Positions 30,561 to 42,614 are shown, numbered from the stretch's first letter. The stretch is 64,000 nt of DNA from Massospora cicadina (GCA_022478985.1 JAKSZP010013641.1:1-64000); one strand, 5' to 3'. A program made the numbers and translations. The notes: generated by a model not told the origin, from the sequence alone.

Positions 30561-33128
30561 CTATGACATCATTTTTATACCTCAGATTTTGAACTTATTC
30601 CCGGCCATAAGACATATACATGTCAAAACTATTTTGCTGGTCTAATACTAGACCAATCCTTACAGAATTGCAATTTGACCACCATAGAATATCCTCTTTC
30701 ATTAAATTTTTTTTGTTCAAATCTAGTTTAGTAGCTTAAAGTAATGCGCAATCATTCAGAAAAAATATACAGGTCAAATTGAGATCCTCCTCCTTTTTAA
30801 ATTCAAAAAACTAAAATTTAACTCAACAAGCAATAGTTTTTTATTTGAACCAAGGAAGTCAGTATCTACTAGGTTACCTATAGGATAGTAACAATAGCAT
30901 TTGAGATGATACCATGATTTGATAAAACTAAAAGGATTATTACAATTCGATGTATGATTTAGAAAGCAGAATAGTTTCAGTTGAATAGGCTTAACAAAAA
31001 ACATTGGATAGTATCCTTAAGACTCTCTTACATGGAATGGTATTATTAGCTCAAAGGTCTAGTTTTACCATTAGATCTCTAGTTTATGTGATCATAATAA
31101 AACTAATGATAACTATTTTTGAATTGTTTGATATCTTAACTAGTACCTTCAAAGAATTAAACTTTAAGAATTATTTTCTACACTCTAAAGGGTACCAAAA
31201 TTGAAAGGCCAATACTAACTGTGCTGGTGACTGAGGTCTAAAATAAACGCTTGATGTCTTTATTAAGTACTTTTATCTCATATAGTTTCCAAGCTTTTGA
31301 ATCAGTGAATGCCAGCAAATTGGCTAAAAAAGTTAGTCTGGACTATAGGATGAAACTATTAATGGAATAAGAGAATGCCCATAAAGCCAGGTAAAAGCTA
31401 TTGATAGCATTATATATTAGAGATCAAGAGTAGATTCAAGGAAATCATAAGTTAAAAAACATACCAAAGGCTTTCAAAACATTCTAAGAGATTGCAAGGG
31501 CAACCACAGGTCTAGCTTATGCAGATTCAGGTGGAGCTGTGAGAACAATAAAGTATCTGATATTATCAGTTACATGTCTTTGTTAAAGGTGATTATAGGG
31601 ATAGAGTCCACAGTAAGGAGTGTCAATTTAATTGTATGCAAAGCTTAGAATCCTCAGTTAGTCGAAGTTATTATTGCTGCTAATATGGGAATTATAGTAC
31701 TTAGGAAGTAATTGGTAGTCTTTAAATGGGGCAGTTTAGGAGAGACATTTGTAGTGGATATTTTTGTAATTATACATCTCAGTCCAAGCTGAGTTCTATT
31801 ATGCAATAACCAGAGTACATGGTATCCAATATCTTATTCTAGCTGAAGGTGCAGATTATAGTTTATTTTTAGGTCAGCTTTATAAAATCAACCAGCGCTG
31901 AATCACCTGGTCAGCAGACCCTTTTTGTAAAATTTAGAGCGGTGAAATAGGATGATATCTATTCTATTTTAGCTTTGCTTCTCAGTGGGTAAAGCTAGAA
32001 ATAATTTTTAATATAGATTTCTATATATGAACGGAATCAAAATTTAAATGGATCATATCCAAGTCTTGTATTTAGTTTTTTGAGTGTGAATGAGCCAAAA
32101 AGAGAAAATTGGAACGAGAATGAGAACAGAAGTGAATTAGGGCAACCCCAACTGCAGCTAGTTAATCTTATTGGCCACAGTCTGTTGTTGGGAGTGATTC
32201 ATATTGATGATGACGCTGAAAATGGCTGTCATTTTGAGAGACCACTATCAATATTAGGTCCAGAAGCCAAATCAGTATTGGTGCCATTTTTGTGGGTTGA
32301 GGGCACAGGGGAAGAATACAGTCTGTTGGTGAGAGATATCTCAGTAATTGAGGCTTTTGTGCTGTCTGGGCATGAGGAGCGAGTGGTTGGAATCCCATTC
32401 AACTGCTACTGCAGCCAAAGTTTCTTTTGGCACACATGAGATCTTCTTGAGGTAAGTTAAACTAAAGAGCATGGTTGGAATTTAGCATGCAACCTTGACC
32501 CACAAATGGAGAGGGTGCAACTCCAGCACTTGTCCACTGTGTGGGTGAAATCCCCGCCATCTTAAAGGGGGTGGTGAGAGGCTGACAGCTCTCTTTCTTT
32601 TAAAAAATGAAACCCACATGGTCCAGTATTCTTGAAACTTCTTCAAGGTTTACATTACTCTTCTCTATTGGAAAAAATCAGCTCTTTTGTGGGGAGGAGG
32701 CCAAGTCATAGTTCTTATAGGCTGCTGGTATCTTTATTGCAAGTATAGTCTAGATTTTCTGAGAGGGTGAGGTGCCATTGGGTCTGATATGAAACTCATT
32801 TAAGAGGTCCTTTCAATTTGTGCAGTCCTTAGAGCTCACCCAGTATTTTTGTATTCATGGTGTAACTTTAGTGTGAGAAGGTACTGGATTCCACGCCAAG
32901 ACTTCCATGATGATAGAAATCCATTCTTCTCCTCTTCTATGTCATCATTCACATGGACAGGTTTAGGGAATATGATATGGTCCTCTCATAGGGGGAAAGG
33001 TGAGGGATTTACTTAAACTGGGTGAACTTTCCAATGTTCTAACAGCTGAATGTGTCAGGCTCCATAGAAGAGCACCCCCTCAATGGGGAAAAGGCAAACC
33101 TGCTTTCATGATAATCTCCTTAGAGGAA
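30561..33128. other. Unclassified region with one longer open frame
   Basis: No conserved domain could be read. A 119-codon open frame at 32080-32439 (+) has an acidic, non-repetitive composition and no recognised family. It may be a fragment of an unknown element or chance. Several ~60-75 codon frames nearby overlap on both strands and are not supported. Confidence 0.3.
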
Positions 33129-33629
33129 TGTCTAGTATTAGAATGCAGGTGTTGAGATTTAAGATATATACTGAGTCAGGATCCCTGATCCCAAGTTTTC
33201 TGGATAAGGTAAACTTAAGAACTTTTAAATAGAAAATATCACTGAAGGCATCAATGGAAATCCAATCAGGAAACATCATGCGCGCAGGTGCTAATGGAGA
33301 CGCCTTCTGGATTAGCACCTCCACCTTCCAAATTACAAAAGGTTCAACTCTGTTCAATGCAGTCACTAGGACATTGTCAATGAAGAAAAATGAGGGCATC
33401 AACTAGGCAATCAATCTGAAAGGATTTGAACGATCCTTATTATACACAACCTTGGTGGTCTTCTTGACATTGTGTCCCCACTAGCCCCTATAATATTGAA
33501 TCCTTCTAACTTAATAAACTAGTCCATTTACACCAACTTTTCATCTTCATCAATCTCTCAGCTAGTTTTTACAGCTTTAAGTCTAAATTTAAACCTTGGT
33601 TTACAGTCTAGAGAACTGATAAGCTGACA
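33129..33629 (+). repeat. 5' LTR of element E
   Basis: It matches 49703-50201 over about 500 bases, including TTCTGGATTAGCAC, GGCATCAACTAGGCAATCAAT and AACTGATAAGCTGACA. A primer-binding site follows at 33634. The reverse-strand open frame inside (33106-33402) and its counterpart at 49682-49978 are similar only because both are LTR. Confidence 0.65.
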
Positions 33630-33633
33630 TAAG

Positions 33634-33651
33634 TGATGCTCACTATAGGTG
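33634..33651 (+). promoter_or_regulatory. Primer-binding site of element E
   Basis: TGATGCTCACTATAGGTG follows the LTR end. It differs from the A1 site by one G-to-A change near its start and one base near its end. Confidence 0.6.
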
Positions 33652-34287
33652 CCCTTTGATCTATACAATAAAAACGTCTATCACGGAAAATGGAGAATAA
33701 TAGCAATCAAGAAGGGCAATCCTCTGACTGGTTAATAAGCTTAAATTGATAGTTCACATACTTCTTAGTACAAAGTATCTCTTCTACAGCCTGAAAGCTT
33801 AGAATTATAGGCCACCTTTCAATTCTCTCTGCTCTACATTAATCAAGATCAATATCAACTACAATATAAGGTTATCAAAAAAATTATTTAGCAATTACTG
33901 GAAGGCATCTACTCTTTGAGAAGCTTCTCTAGTTATTAATGAGCCTCCTCTGTGCCTTCCACAATGCGAGATTTCTATACCTCAGTTCTTTTGCTCTTTT
34001 GAGAACTGGCTTTTAGAACTGAATGCTATCTCCAAAGATTTTTTCCATATGGCTATACACAACAACCTACAAATAGTTGATTTACATCATCATGGAGTTG
34101 CTCAAAAATTAGGAACCACAAAAAACATAAAATTAAATATTATCAATTTTTATAAAGCCTCCTCCTATATTCGTGACAACTGAGAAGCCATTATAGATAA
34201 TTGATAATATTTAATGAAGCTCACAAACATTTTTCTGTTTTAGATAGTGGAAGCTTGGGTTATCTTGAGGATCAGCTTTGTCAAGAT
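33652..34287 (+). other. Element E leader before the C insertion
   Basis: Decayed internal sequence with no gag motif that I can read. It ends at the target site GTACA used by element C. Joining it to 41001 across C restores a continuous sequence by position. Confidence 0.35.
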
Positions 34288-34292
34288 GTACA

Positions 34293-35045
34293 TGTCAAAA
34301 TCCTGGCGGGGGTTAATTCTCGTTGGTGCTAGTTTACACAGGATTTGACGATTCAGCAGAAACAAGAGTGATAAATCTTAACTGCTATAGTAAAAACAGG
34401 GGATTTTAGTACCACCAAAGGAATAAAAATGTGATAAATTATATATACTAAGAAAACAGGGATTCAAAATATATATGTTTTATTTGTGATATTGGTTGGG
34501 TAGAAAACGAACCCACTTATGGTGTTACTGCTTAGTAATTAAACTCACCTAAGGTTTGATGTGCAATGTGCATCTAATTTGGTATTAGGTTTAAACCAAT
34601 TAAGGATATATGATCATTTGGTCTATTATAGCTCTTAAATCATGCCTCGCTTTATTATAAGGGCTGATGGAGGGTCAAGAGTGGGTAAGACAAGTCCATG
34701 AGGTAATGTTTTAATGTATTTGAGCCAATCACTGTGTGAGAAAATATATGCACCTTTTGGGACCCCTTCCAACCCTATAAAATGGGAAGGTCTCCATGGT
34801 GTGGCTTGAACTAGATTAGTGGTAAGGCGGGGAGGGACCTCAAAAGAGCTCCCTTGATTCTGCTGATGATTTAAAATTTTCCAGCTACCTAAACTTTGGC
34901 TATTTGGCCAAGTATTGTTATTGATAAAAGTATTGCCCCAATCCAAAGGATTTACCTTAAATCAGCCAGGGTCTTTTAGCCGATTTTATTGACATTTTTG
35001 TCTAAAACGCTCCTCTCCCAATAATGGACTTGTAATTGTCCAACA
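34293..35045 (-). repeat. 3' LTR of element C
   Basis: It aligns with 40245-40995. The tract from AAAATATATGCACCTTTTGG to the AAGAGCTCCCTTGATTCTGC region is almost identical, so the insertion is younger than those of A or E. A reverse-strand open frame of 103 codons (34635-34946) is mirrored in the other LTR and is an LTR passenger. Confidence 0.85.
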
Positions 35046-36040
35046 TTGCCCCATTCACAAGTGTTAGGGGGAATAAAGGAGTAAAAAACTGGCCATGGAC
35101 CCAGTTAATGGTGACTCCAGAAGCAAGGGATTTGATATAGGATTCATCCCCTCGCTTATATGTGACTACAAATGGTCCCTCCCAGATATCCCCAATCTTC
35201 TCACTCCTAGGAGTGATCCAATTGTGGCAATACAGTACCAACTTGGATACTTGGAAGGATGAAAGAGGGGCCCAGCTCTTATTGAAATTTTGACCTTCTT
35301 TAGTAAAAGTCTTTGACAAGTTAGTCATAACATCATACTGTAATTGGATACTGTGCTGGGTCAATTTTTTCATGGCTTATTCAGGATCAGTCCTTTAAGA
35401 GAAGATAGCTTTGGCAAAAGAATATGCCACCCCCAGTTCTCGCCCATATAACACATGAAAAGGGGTCATTTTAAGGATACAGTGGTAACTATTATGATAG
35501 GCCATGAGCATGCGGGTAAGTAGAGGTCCCTGTGGAGAGGGTCTAAACTGGCCATTTTCTGGAATATAGAGACCAGGGCTTCATTAACACTTTCTTTGGC
35601 ACCATTGGTGGATGGATTATAGGGGGCCAAGAAAAGTTGTTGTGTCCCCATGGAGGTGGCAAGAAGCTTTACCACTCTGGAAGTGAAGTTTTTCCTTGTC
35701 ACAAAGGAAGACCTAGGGGCAACCATTCCACGTGAAGATATATTGATACAAGAAAGTAGCCGTGGCTTTTGCAGTCTGAGCGGGGAGAGCCACATTTTCA
35801 ACCCATTTAGTAAAATGATCTATTCCAACCAAGATATATCGATTGCCCCAGTAGTCTGAGGGAGAGGAGTTACCACATCTAAACTTATGGTGTGGAAGGG
35901 TTATTGGGGCGTCGTAGGTTGATACTGATAACGGGTCTTGAAGCTGGATTGTTTTTTGCAGGTCAGACAAGCATCCAGGACTTCAGCTATGATCTCCATG
36001 GTGCCTTCCAGTAATACCGCTCTTTAACCCACTAATAGGT
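35046..36040 (-). pseudogene. Element C integrase
   Basis: The core starts with YILVGIDHFTKWVE (frame 35970-35713), with the first catalytic Asp intact. The second catalytic segment reads FVTRKNF where T-D-N-G is expected, so the Asp and about two residues are lost. The third, YNPSTNGAKESVNEAL (frame 35801-35466), keeps the catalytic Glu. The C-terminal part (35373-35002) has FQVSKLVLYCHNW and the G-P-F module IWEGPFVVTYKRGDESYIK, and runs into the LTR. No chromodomain follows. Frameshifts separate the pieces. Confidence 0.75.
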
Positions 36041-36139
36041 TTTTGGACTCTGCAATGGCCCATGATAGTGTGAGACCCCATGATCATGGGTACTCAATCA
36101 GATGGCTGAAGATAGGGCAACCAGTATACTCCTACTTTC

Positions 36140-36880
36140 TTTTAGTCACTTCCAACTTTCCACCTTGGCGTTGTGGGAGTGCCATGCTAGCATCTTTTGT
36201 ATTGACTCATCTTCATCAGCCCACGCCTCAGAAGTCATGAGGAGGTCATGCATCCTCTCTGATTTGCTATCATCAAGGTTTAGGACAGGCAGCCGTGTCA
36301 ACCCATCAACGTTCATATGACACGTTCCAGTTTGATGCTCAATGGTCATATTGTAGTGCTGGAGCTTTAATGCCCACTGAGCCAACCGCCCAGTGGGGTC
36401 CTTCATATTTTGTAGCCACTTCAAGGATTGTGGTCAGTAATCACTTTAGAGGAAGTCCCATATAAAAAAGGGCAATAGTATTTGACATCAAGCAAGACAG
36501 CAAAGCACTCCTTTCAGTGACACTGTAGTTGCGCTCAGCTTTTTAAGGCATCTTACTGAAATAAGACACAGGATGGTTGACTCCATTTTCATCCAACTGT
36601 GCCAAGATAGCTCCAACAGCGTAGTCAGAGGCATCCATGAACAACATGAAAGGCTTTCCATAGTCAGGATGGCGTAGTATTGGCCTTTTTTGCAATAGTG
36701 CCTTCAGGGTCTCAAATGCGGCCTTATGTTCAGCACCCCAATAGAAGGGGGTGTTCTTAGCCAAGAGACATATGAGAGGCTCACTAAGCTGGGCGAACTT
36801 GAGGATGAACTGATGGTAATACCACATCATGCCCAAGAATATCTGGATGTCATGAAGGGTTTTGGGCATGGGCATCTTGG
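36140..36880 (-). pseudogene. Element C RNase H and connection
   Basis: The frame from 36875 has MPMPKTLHDIQIFLGMMWYY, the R-F-L-G-x-x-x-Y/Y-Y connection block. It continues with YGKPFMLFMDASDYAVGAIL, where the Asp of D-A-S-D is catalytic. The next frame (36424) has TGRLAQWALKLQHYNMTIEH and an N-V-D-G-L-T-R-L-P end, typical of gypsy RNase H. A frameshift lies near 36540. Confidence 0.8.
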
Positions 36881-37755
36881 ATATTGCTTTGACTTTAGCT
36901 TGTAAAGGTTGTATACCATCATGTAAGATGGCGTGCTCAATGAAATCAAAATTCTTTTGGAATAAAGTACATTGAGAGAGCTTCAGCTTTATGTTGGATG
37001 CCTGAAAGCGTTAAAACCTCCTTTAGATGCATGAGATGCTCGTTGAACGTCTTGGGAAAGACTGTGATGTCATCGAGGTAGACAATCACACAGCTCAGCT
37101 TAAGGTCATGGAGAATGTGCTCCATTACCCGCTGAAAAGTAGCAGATGCATTACACAATCTATGAGGTAGCCAAGTGGGTTGAAACAAATCTTCACTACA
37201 GATAATGCGCATTCTCTTGATATTGAGGAGAAAGGTCCTTCTGCTATTATCCGCTAGCTAAGTCCATAGCAGAGAAGAATTTAGACCCAGAGATTTAGTC
37301 TGGATCGTCATCAATGTGGGGTATAGGGTAACTTTCCTTCTTTGTGAGGTTGAAAAGTTTGCGGTAGTCCATAACTACCCAATGACCCCCATTTTTTTCT
37401 TTATCAATAGGAGTGGGGACAACCAAGGGCTTTGGGACGGCACCAGCAACCCAGCATCCAGCAGCTTTTTCAGCTCCATCCGCATCTGTAACTCCTCAAC
37501 TTTTGACTTGTAGGTTTTGGAGCAGATAGGATGAGCATCACCAACGTCAATGGTATTAATCCAACCTTTCATGTGCCCATAGTAATTGTCAGAGGTAGAG
37601 AAGATGTCGATATAGGACTCCAGTAAGATGTGGACCTTGTCAAGCTCAGCGGGGGTTAGTTCTTCAGAAATATGAAAAGCAGGAAGAGTGCAAAGTGATT
37701 GGTCTGTGGGTAAGCCCATATCAGCCATAGATCCAATACAGTGAATTTGTTTTAT
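36881..37755 (-). pseudogene. Element C reverse transcriptase
   Basis: Ty3/gypsy RT blocks are readable: LLDAGLLVPSQSPWLSPLLL in the frame ending at 37375, CNASATFQRVMEHIL, and the catalytic box VIVYLDDITVF at 37086-37054 with both Asp intact. The fingers and palm pieces lie in different frames, joined by lesions near 37215-37375. It would copy RNA to DNA from the shared tRNA primer. Confidence 0.8.
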
Positions 37756-38060
37756 TTCTTCAAGAGGAATCAGCATGCTAATTCTGATCTCTTTATGATT
37801 TTTTACAACCATATCCTTCTTGGTGAGATTCCCTAGAATAAGGTTGATAGGTCGTTGATAGGCAGGGTCTAGCACGCTCATCAAAACCCTGGGCTCCAAA
37901 AAACTAACTCCGTCAATGCTAATTAGGTGCAATAAGAAGTTGCAGGGGATTTGTAAGGGAATCTTAGGGTCAATTATTCGTTGTTCACGCGCTTTTTTAA
38001 TACCTCTTCAGAAGCAAAGAAAGGGATAACTTGAGGGCATCAACTGATTGAAGCAACATT
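37756..38060 (-). pseudogene. Element C dUTPase domain
   Basis: Just upstream of RT the minus strand reads IPLQIPCNF, SFLEPRVLMSV, LDPAYQRPINLILGNLTKKD, then MVVKNHKEIRISMLIPLEEI. This follows the dUTPase order: P-x-G-like turn, the V-I-D-x-x-Y-R-G-x-I-x-L-x-L-x-N strand with the Asp and Tyr that contact deoxyuridine, then the K-G-D-x-I-x-Q-x-I tail. The reading is continuous with the RT linker in one frame from 37932. Position between protease and RT matches elements A1, D, E and G. Confidence 0.75.
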
Positions 38061-38267
38061 TTTGTATCCGTCCTGCCATGGTGTATTGTAAAGATAAGGC
38101 GGAAGAGGGGTTTGATGCAAAGTGGATCCCCCTTTTTAGTAGGACACCACTAATGCTAAAAAAGGCGGAAGAGGGAACTCAATTGTGCAAGCATAATCTT
38201 TTTTGTTAAGCTCATCATTTGTCAGAATCAGAGGAACCTCGTGTTAAGCAAGGAGAGATAGCCTGCT

Positions 38268-38681
38268 TCAAGCTAATACATTCATATTTGAGCATAAACT
38301 GGTACCAATGAGTAGATTATAGGTATTGTTGGCCAAGGCCACCGCTGGAGCTGATAAGATGAGCTTCCCAAAATAAATGGGCAGAAAAGAGTAGGCTTCA
38401 TTGGCGCGAGTGTTGTTTGTCCCTAAGGTTCCAAACTCTTGAGTATAGTCGAGGTCAATGGCCAACTTAGTTTTTTCATAAGTTTTTGATGACACAACAT
38501 TCACAGGTGACCCAGTGTCAAGAATAGCCCTAACCTGCACTCCATTAATAACGACCTCCACTTTAGTTAAAGTTCCACCCAAGTTGGGAGGAAGAGCAAG
38601 GACCTCCTTTAATGAAGAGTAGAAGCAAGGCGTTTGGCAGCTTTCAGGGAATTTATTAGATTGACTGCAGTGTATACACAT
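38268..38681 (-). pseudogene. Element C aspartic protease and zinc knuckle
   Basis: An open 137-residue frame begins with CIHCSQSNKFPESC, a zinc knuckle (C-x2-C-x4-H-x4-C) in which His is replaced by Lys. It continues with the protease active site AILDTGSPVNVVSS near residues 55-68 and the FGTLG and LPIYFGKLILSAPAVAL strands. The D-T-G-S-P core is intact, unlike in element B. A frame change ends the open stretch at 38268. Confidence 0.8.
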
Positions 38682-38734
38682 TCTGAGTGGATTGGATCAT
38701 TGTGGCAATAAGATGGTCAGCATCACTGGCGGTA

Positions 38735-40210
38735 TCAATAACCTCCAAGCCTCTCACCTAACAAAGATATGTTTGGGGGTATCCTAGCCAGATCCACTCT
38801 TTTCATGTTTAATTGGTCGGGTACCTCCACTTCACCTGGGGCTCCTAGAACATAATGACCTACATCTTCATCACCCCCTCCAGATTCATTATCAGAGGGA
38901 TTATCAATGCATGTTAGGGAGCCCGCAGGGGGTAAGGTAGGTTCAGGGCTTCCCTTATAGCAGGATAGGTTCTGGGGTTGTTCCTCCACATTATTAAGTT
39001 TTGGGGGAGGTGTTGAAATTACCACAGCTCAATTTTCGACCTTCAAAGTAGGAGGTTTTTGCTGCCTCATGGAGACAGGTTTCAGACTAGAGGTAGCTGG
39101 AGGAGAGGTTAAGGGGATAGCGTCGTGGATGTGGATGCTTTAACTACACCAGCTGTGGGTCAATCAGGGGCAAAGCGCTTTTGTGAAACAGGCAGTTTAG
39201 CCTTTGGGACCTGGTCATTTAACTCATTGTTAGTGGGGATGATTGACACCTGAGAAATGGGTTTATGCTGAAGAGCAGACTTTGAAACTACTTGGGAAGG
39301 CCTCTCTGAAGAAAAATATGGGCAAGGCAAAGGAACGACTGCTTTCCCCCAACTGAGCTTCTTGAGCTGAAGACGAATGGGAGCACTGCCCCATCACAGC
39401 TATAATTTTTGGGCTATCCTCACATGATGGAGGATCATCATGTTGCTCCAACTTTGCGAAACAGCGTTCCAGAGGGAGATAGTCATTGAAGTGGCTGGAG
39501 GGGTTAAGGTAGATTCTCTCCTTGTAGCTTTTTGCATAAGATCAAATTTATAAAAGTCAGCCACTTCTAGCAGATCCTCTTTAATATCACGTACTGTTTG
39601 AAAGTTGCGCTTAACTGCAGAGATATGCATTGCTAAATGGGGGTGAGACGCCAAGGCAACCATGATAGCAGCAATGGCATCATCTAGAGGTAGCGGTTTG
39701 GCAAGAAACAGAAGTTGAGCTTTACTATAGAATTGCTCAACAAAAGAGGAGATCAATTTTCCCTCTTGCAGGCTAAGGCACATAAAGGCCTATTTTTGCC
39801 TTTGTAAACTCTGTAGGGAGCCAATTTCGTCAATGAGCGCTTGTTTTGCCTCTGACCAGTTGCTCATATTGGCCATAGTGGGAACCATTATCTCTTGAGC
39901 CATACAACTTAAACAGGGGAAAATATTGTTGTCTTTTTGCTGGTAAGTTGCTCCTTTCATCACAGATTCATATACAAATAGGAAGGATGCAATACTGACC
40001 TCGCCCAGGATACACTTGTTTCTGAAAGGAGATTTGTAAATGGTGGGAGTGGCTCCATAAAGGCCTTTAGAGGGGTGCAGCTAAAGCTTTTTAAGTCGGG
40101 ACAAGGAACTATCTAGCTGTAGTTCTAATGCAGTGACCTTAGTCTCAGTTGAAGAGGGGAGGTTATGGGGGTAGTTTCCCCACCAAGCTCCATTTTTAAT
40201 AAGTTTTTTT
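38735..40210 (-). pseudogene. Element C gag
   Basis: The gag domain is split over several frames. Motifs parallel element B: ISSFVEQFYSKAQLL, LPLDDAIAAIMVALASHPHL and VKRNFQTVRDIKEDLLEVAD (frame 39783-39400). An acidic linker with DEDVGHYVLGAPGEVEVPD (39025-38735) corresponds to the B extension with YLLGASTEVEVPD. The N-terminus near 40200 encodes a short Lys/Leu-rich start. Frameshifts at about 39400, 39790 and 40080 break it. Confidence 0.75.
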
Positions 40211-40224
40211 GTGAAGTAAAGGCT

Positions 40225-40242
40225 CCCCTGTAGTGAGCACCA
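40225..40242 (-). promoter_or_regulatory. Primer-binding site of element C
   Basis: On the minus strand TGGTGCTCACTACAGGGG lies two bases after the LTR end. It matches the A1 site at all but one position. Confidence 0.8.
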
Positions 40243-40244
40243 CT

Positions 40245-40995
40245 TGTTGAAATCCTGGCGTGGGTTGATGCTCATTAGTGCAAGTTTGTACAGGATTTGA
40301 CAATTCAGCAGAAACAGGATATAAAACTCTTAACTGCTATAGTAAAAACGTAGGATTTTAGTACCACCAAAGTAAAAAAATGGAATAAATTATATATACT
40401 AAAAAACAAGGATTTAAGTTTATTTGTTTTATTTGTGATATTGGTTGGGTAGAAGACGAACCCACTTATGATGTCACTGATTAGTAATAAAACTCACCTC
40501 AGGATTAAAGTGCAATTTGCATCAAATTTGGTATCAGGTTTAAACCAAATAAGAAAATATGGCCATTTGGCCTATTGTAGCTTCCAAATCTTGCCTCGCT
40601 TTATTCTAAGGGCTGATGGAGGGTCAAGAGTGGGTAGGACAAGTCCATGAGGTAATGTCCTAATGTACTTGAGCCAATCACTGTGTGAGAAAATATATGC
40701 ACCTTTTGGGACCCCTTCTAACCCTATAAAAGGGGAAGGTCTCCATGGTGTGGCTTGAACTAGATTAGTGGTAAGGCGGGGAGGGACCTCAAAAGAGCTC
40801 CCTTGATTCTGCTGATGATTTGTAATATTCTGGTTACCTAAACTAGAGCTATTTGGCTGAGTCTTATTACTATTAATATAAGTATTGCCCCAATTGATGG
40901 GTTTCACCGCAAATCAGCAAGGATCTTTTGGCAGATCTTATTGTCATTTTAGTCAAAATGCTCTTCTTCCAATATCATACTTGAATTGTCTGATA
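40245..40995 (-). repeat. 5' LTR of element C
   Basis: It is the partner of 34293-35045. On the + strand it runs from TGTTGAAATCCTGGCG to GTCTGATA followed by the target duplication GTACA. The terminal CA has decayed to TA. Confidence 0.85.
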
Positions 40996-41000
40996 GTACA

Positions 41001-41125
41001 ACTACTCAAGTCCATCTGGAGACAACGTTTAATTAGATTGAGGTCCATATCCAGTTACTCCAGCAATGTTAACAGGAGTTAACCCCTTCAATAAAGTCCC
41101 TGGAATTAAGGGCCTAAGGGTCTGG
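41001..41125 (+). other. Element E fragment between C and D
   Basis: 125 bases of unique sequence between two insertions, assigned to element E by position. No motif is visible. Confidence 0.35.
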
Positions 41126-41792
41126 CATAATTGGCGCTTAGGCATCAATATACAACTGCACAGGCTGAAGTTGTTTATATATACTAAAACAAAGGGACTT
41201 CATGAAGACAGTAGCCCTACAAAAAAGTGAATATTTTTATCATCAAATGTTTTTATCTAATAGCTAAAACTAGCTAGAAGAAAGAAAGATCCCTTTAATT
41301 TTCATTTTATCATATTAAATTACACATTAGATTACCAAGTAGCGCATAATTATTCTTGAAAATGGTAGACATCATTGGCTTGAATTTCTGGGGAAAACAC
41401 CTTGACAATTGCTCTATGCCATCGATATAAGGGAGAAACTATAGTAATAAAAAAAGGCAAGTGATTTATAATGTCAGAAACCTCATAACTTGAAATTCAG
41501 TGAGTTTAGGGATATTTACCAGTGGGGTGGTATGGATTCTATTCTCAGTTAAAACTCTTGTTGTGGAGCAGAGTAGATTGATAGTAATTAGTCATATTAG
41601 TTATTAGCTACATTAAATACATAGGCGTTTGGGCAAAGTAATCCGCTGTAACTTAATTTGGATAGAAAGTGGCATTGAGGCAATCTGGCTTAGCCTAATT
41701 CAACAGATTAAACTCAGCATCAAGACCTGAAACATTTTTCTTCATCTAGAATGGAAAATAAAATTATTGAATGGTTGGTCAGACCAATTGCA
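41126..41792 (-). repeat. 3' LTR of element D
   Basis: It aligns with 44210-44875 throughout (shared AGCTAAAACTAGCTAG, GACATCATTGGCTTG, GAATGGTTGGTCAGACCAAT). Its outer end (CATAATTGG) has decayed from TGTAATTGG. Confidence 0.8.
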
Positions 41793-41849
41793 AATCTCCC
41801 CACTTGACCAAAAAACCATTCCAAGAATGCAATGGGGTTTAATGGTAAC

Positions 41850-42150
41850 CAAGGAGAGGAGTCCATGAGGCCAGGCAGCATATAAGCATAAGCAAATATT
41901 TAATGCTTTTGTATATGCACTTAGTAAGAGTAGGTGTTTTCCAAAGACACCTTATTTCTTTTTGGTAAGGATAGATGGCACCAGAGGCGACAGCAGGATC
42001 CTTTTTATATCAGATGATTGAGGAGAAGGATTTACCATACAATCCTTCATGAAGTTTTAGAGTGATACTAGTTCCTATGAGGTCCTGACGGCCTGGTTTT
42101 ATAGTGCACTTTTGTTAGCGTGGAGTAAAGTATATTAGACTTCAAAATCT
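41850..42150 (-). pseudogene. Element D dUTPase-like domain
   Basis: On the minus strand LHEGLYGKSF, then VASGAIYPYQKEIRCLW and TPTLTKCIYKS, align with the A1 domain (PEGLY, TSGAVYPNHGELKVSL, PPTLTQKHIQK). EGLYGK keeps the G-x-Y-G turn typical of dUTPases better than A1 does. The reading is in a different frame from the protease and is followed directly by the element's 3' end. Confidence 0.6.
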
Positions 42151-42614
42151 ACTGAGGTAGATTTAGAGTATGTTGGCTGCCTTTCTGAAAGCTAATGGGA
42201 TAATTCCCTCACAAGACCCTTTGTTTACAAGAAAAAAGGTTGAGAGTCAATATCAAGCTGGCCAATAAATTCAACTTCTGATACCTTTAAAAGCTGTGTA
42301 CACATTGTATGCACGTTGTTGCTTCGTCCACAATTCAATTTGAAAAGATCCACCATCTCTTCATTTGGCGTTGGCATCTCAATTTCAGTGGGTTTGATTG
42401 AACGCTCAGTAACTGTGCCCACCAGGCTAAGTTCCTCATAAGTGGAATCCTAAGTATAATACAGGAAGACACGTAATCCGCCTACTTCCACAGTATTATC
42501 TTCAAAGTTAGCTTTCAGCCCATGCTTTCTCATAAAAGTGGCAATAATAAGCTGCTTTATAATAGTCAAGTGGTAAAACAATAGCAGGAGCAAACCAAAT
42601 TCTAGTACTAAAAC
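42151..42614 (-). other. Element D linker
   Basis: Corresponds by position to 3592-4040 of element A1, between protease and dUTPase. A 65-codon open stretch (42422-42225) has no recognised motif. Confidence 0.4.

Larger units (their letters stand above)
34293..40995 (-). mobile_element. Ty3/gypsy element C with TSD GTACA
   Basis: LTRs at 34293-35045 and 40245-40995 are near equal in length (753 and 751 bases). GTACA flanks the element exactly (34288-34292 and 40996-41000). On the minus strand the order is LTR, primer-binding site, gag, degenerate zinc knuckle, protease, dUTPase, RT, RNase H, integrase, LTR, in 6.7 kb. All domains are present but frames are broken in several places, so it is defective. 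It is related to element B (shared gag and protease blocks). It inserted into element E. Confidence 0.85.

Noticed and set aside
32080..32439. 119-codon frame as a host gene
   Set aside because: It has no recognisable motif, homologue or flanking structure. It is kept only as an unclassified open stretch.
33106..33402. Pair of similar minus-strand frames at 33106-33402 and 49682-49978 as a conserved protein family
   Set aside because: Both lie in the two LTR copies of element E, so their similarity is LTR homology in a non-coding frame.
34635..34946. Near-identical minus-strand frames at 34635-34946 and 40572-40907
   Set aside because: They are parts of the two element C LTRs. Identity reflects recent insertion, and no protein motif is present.
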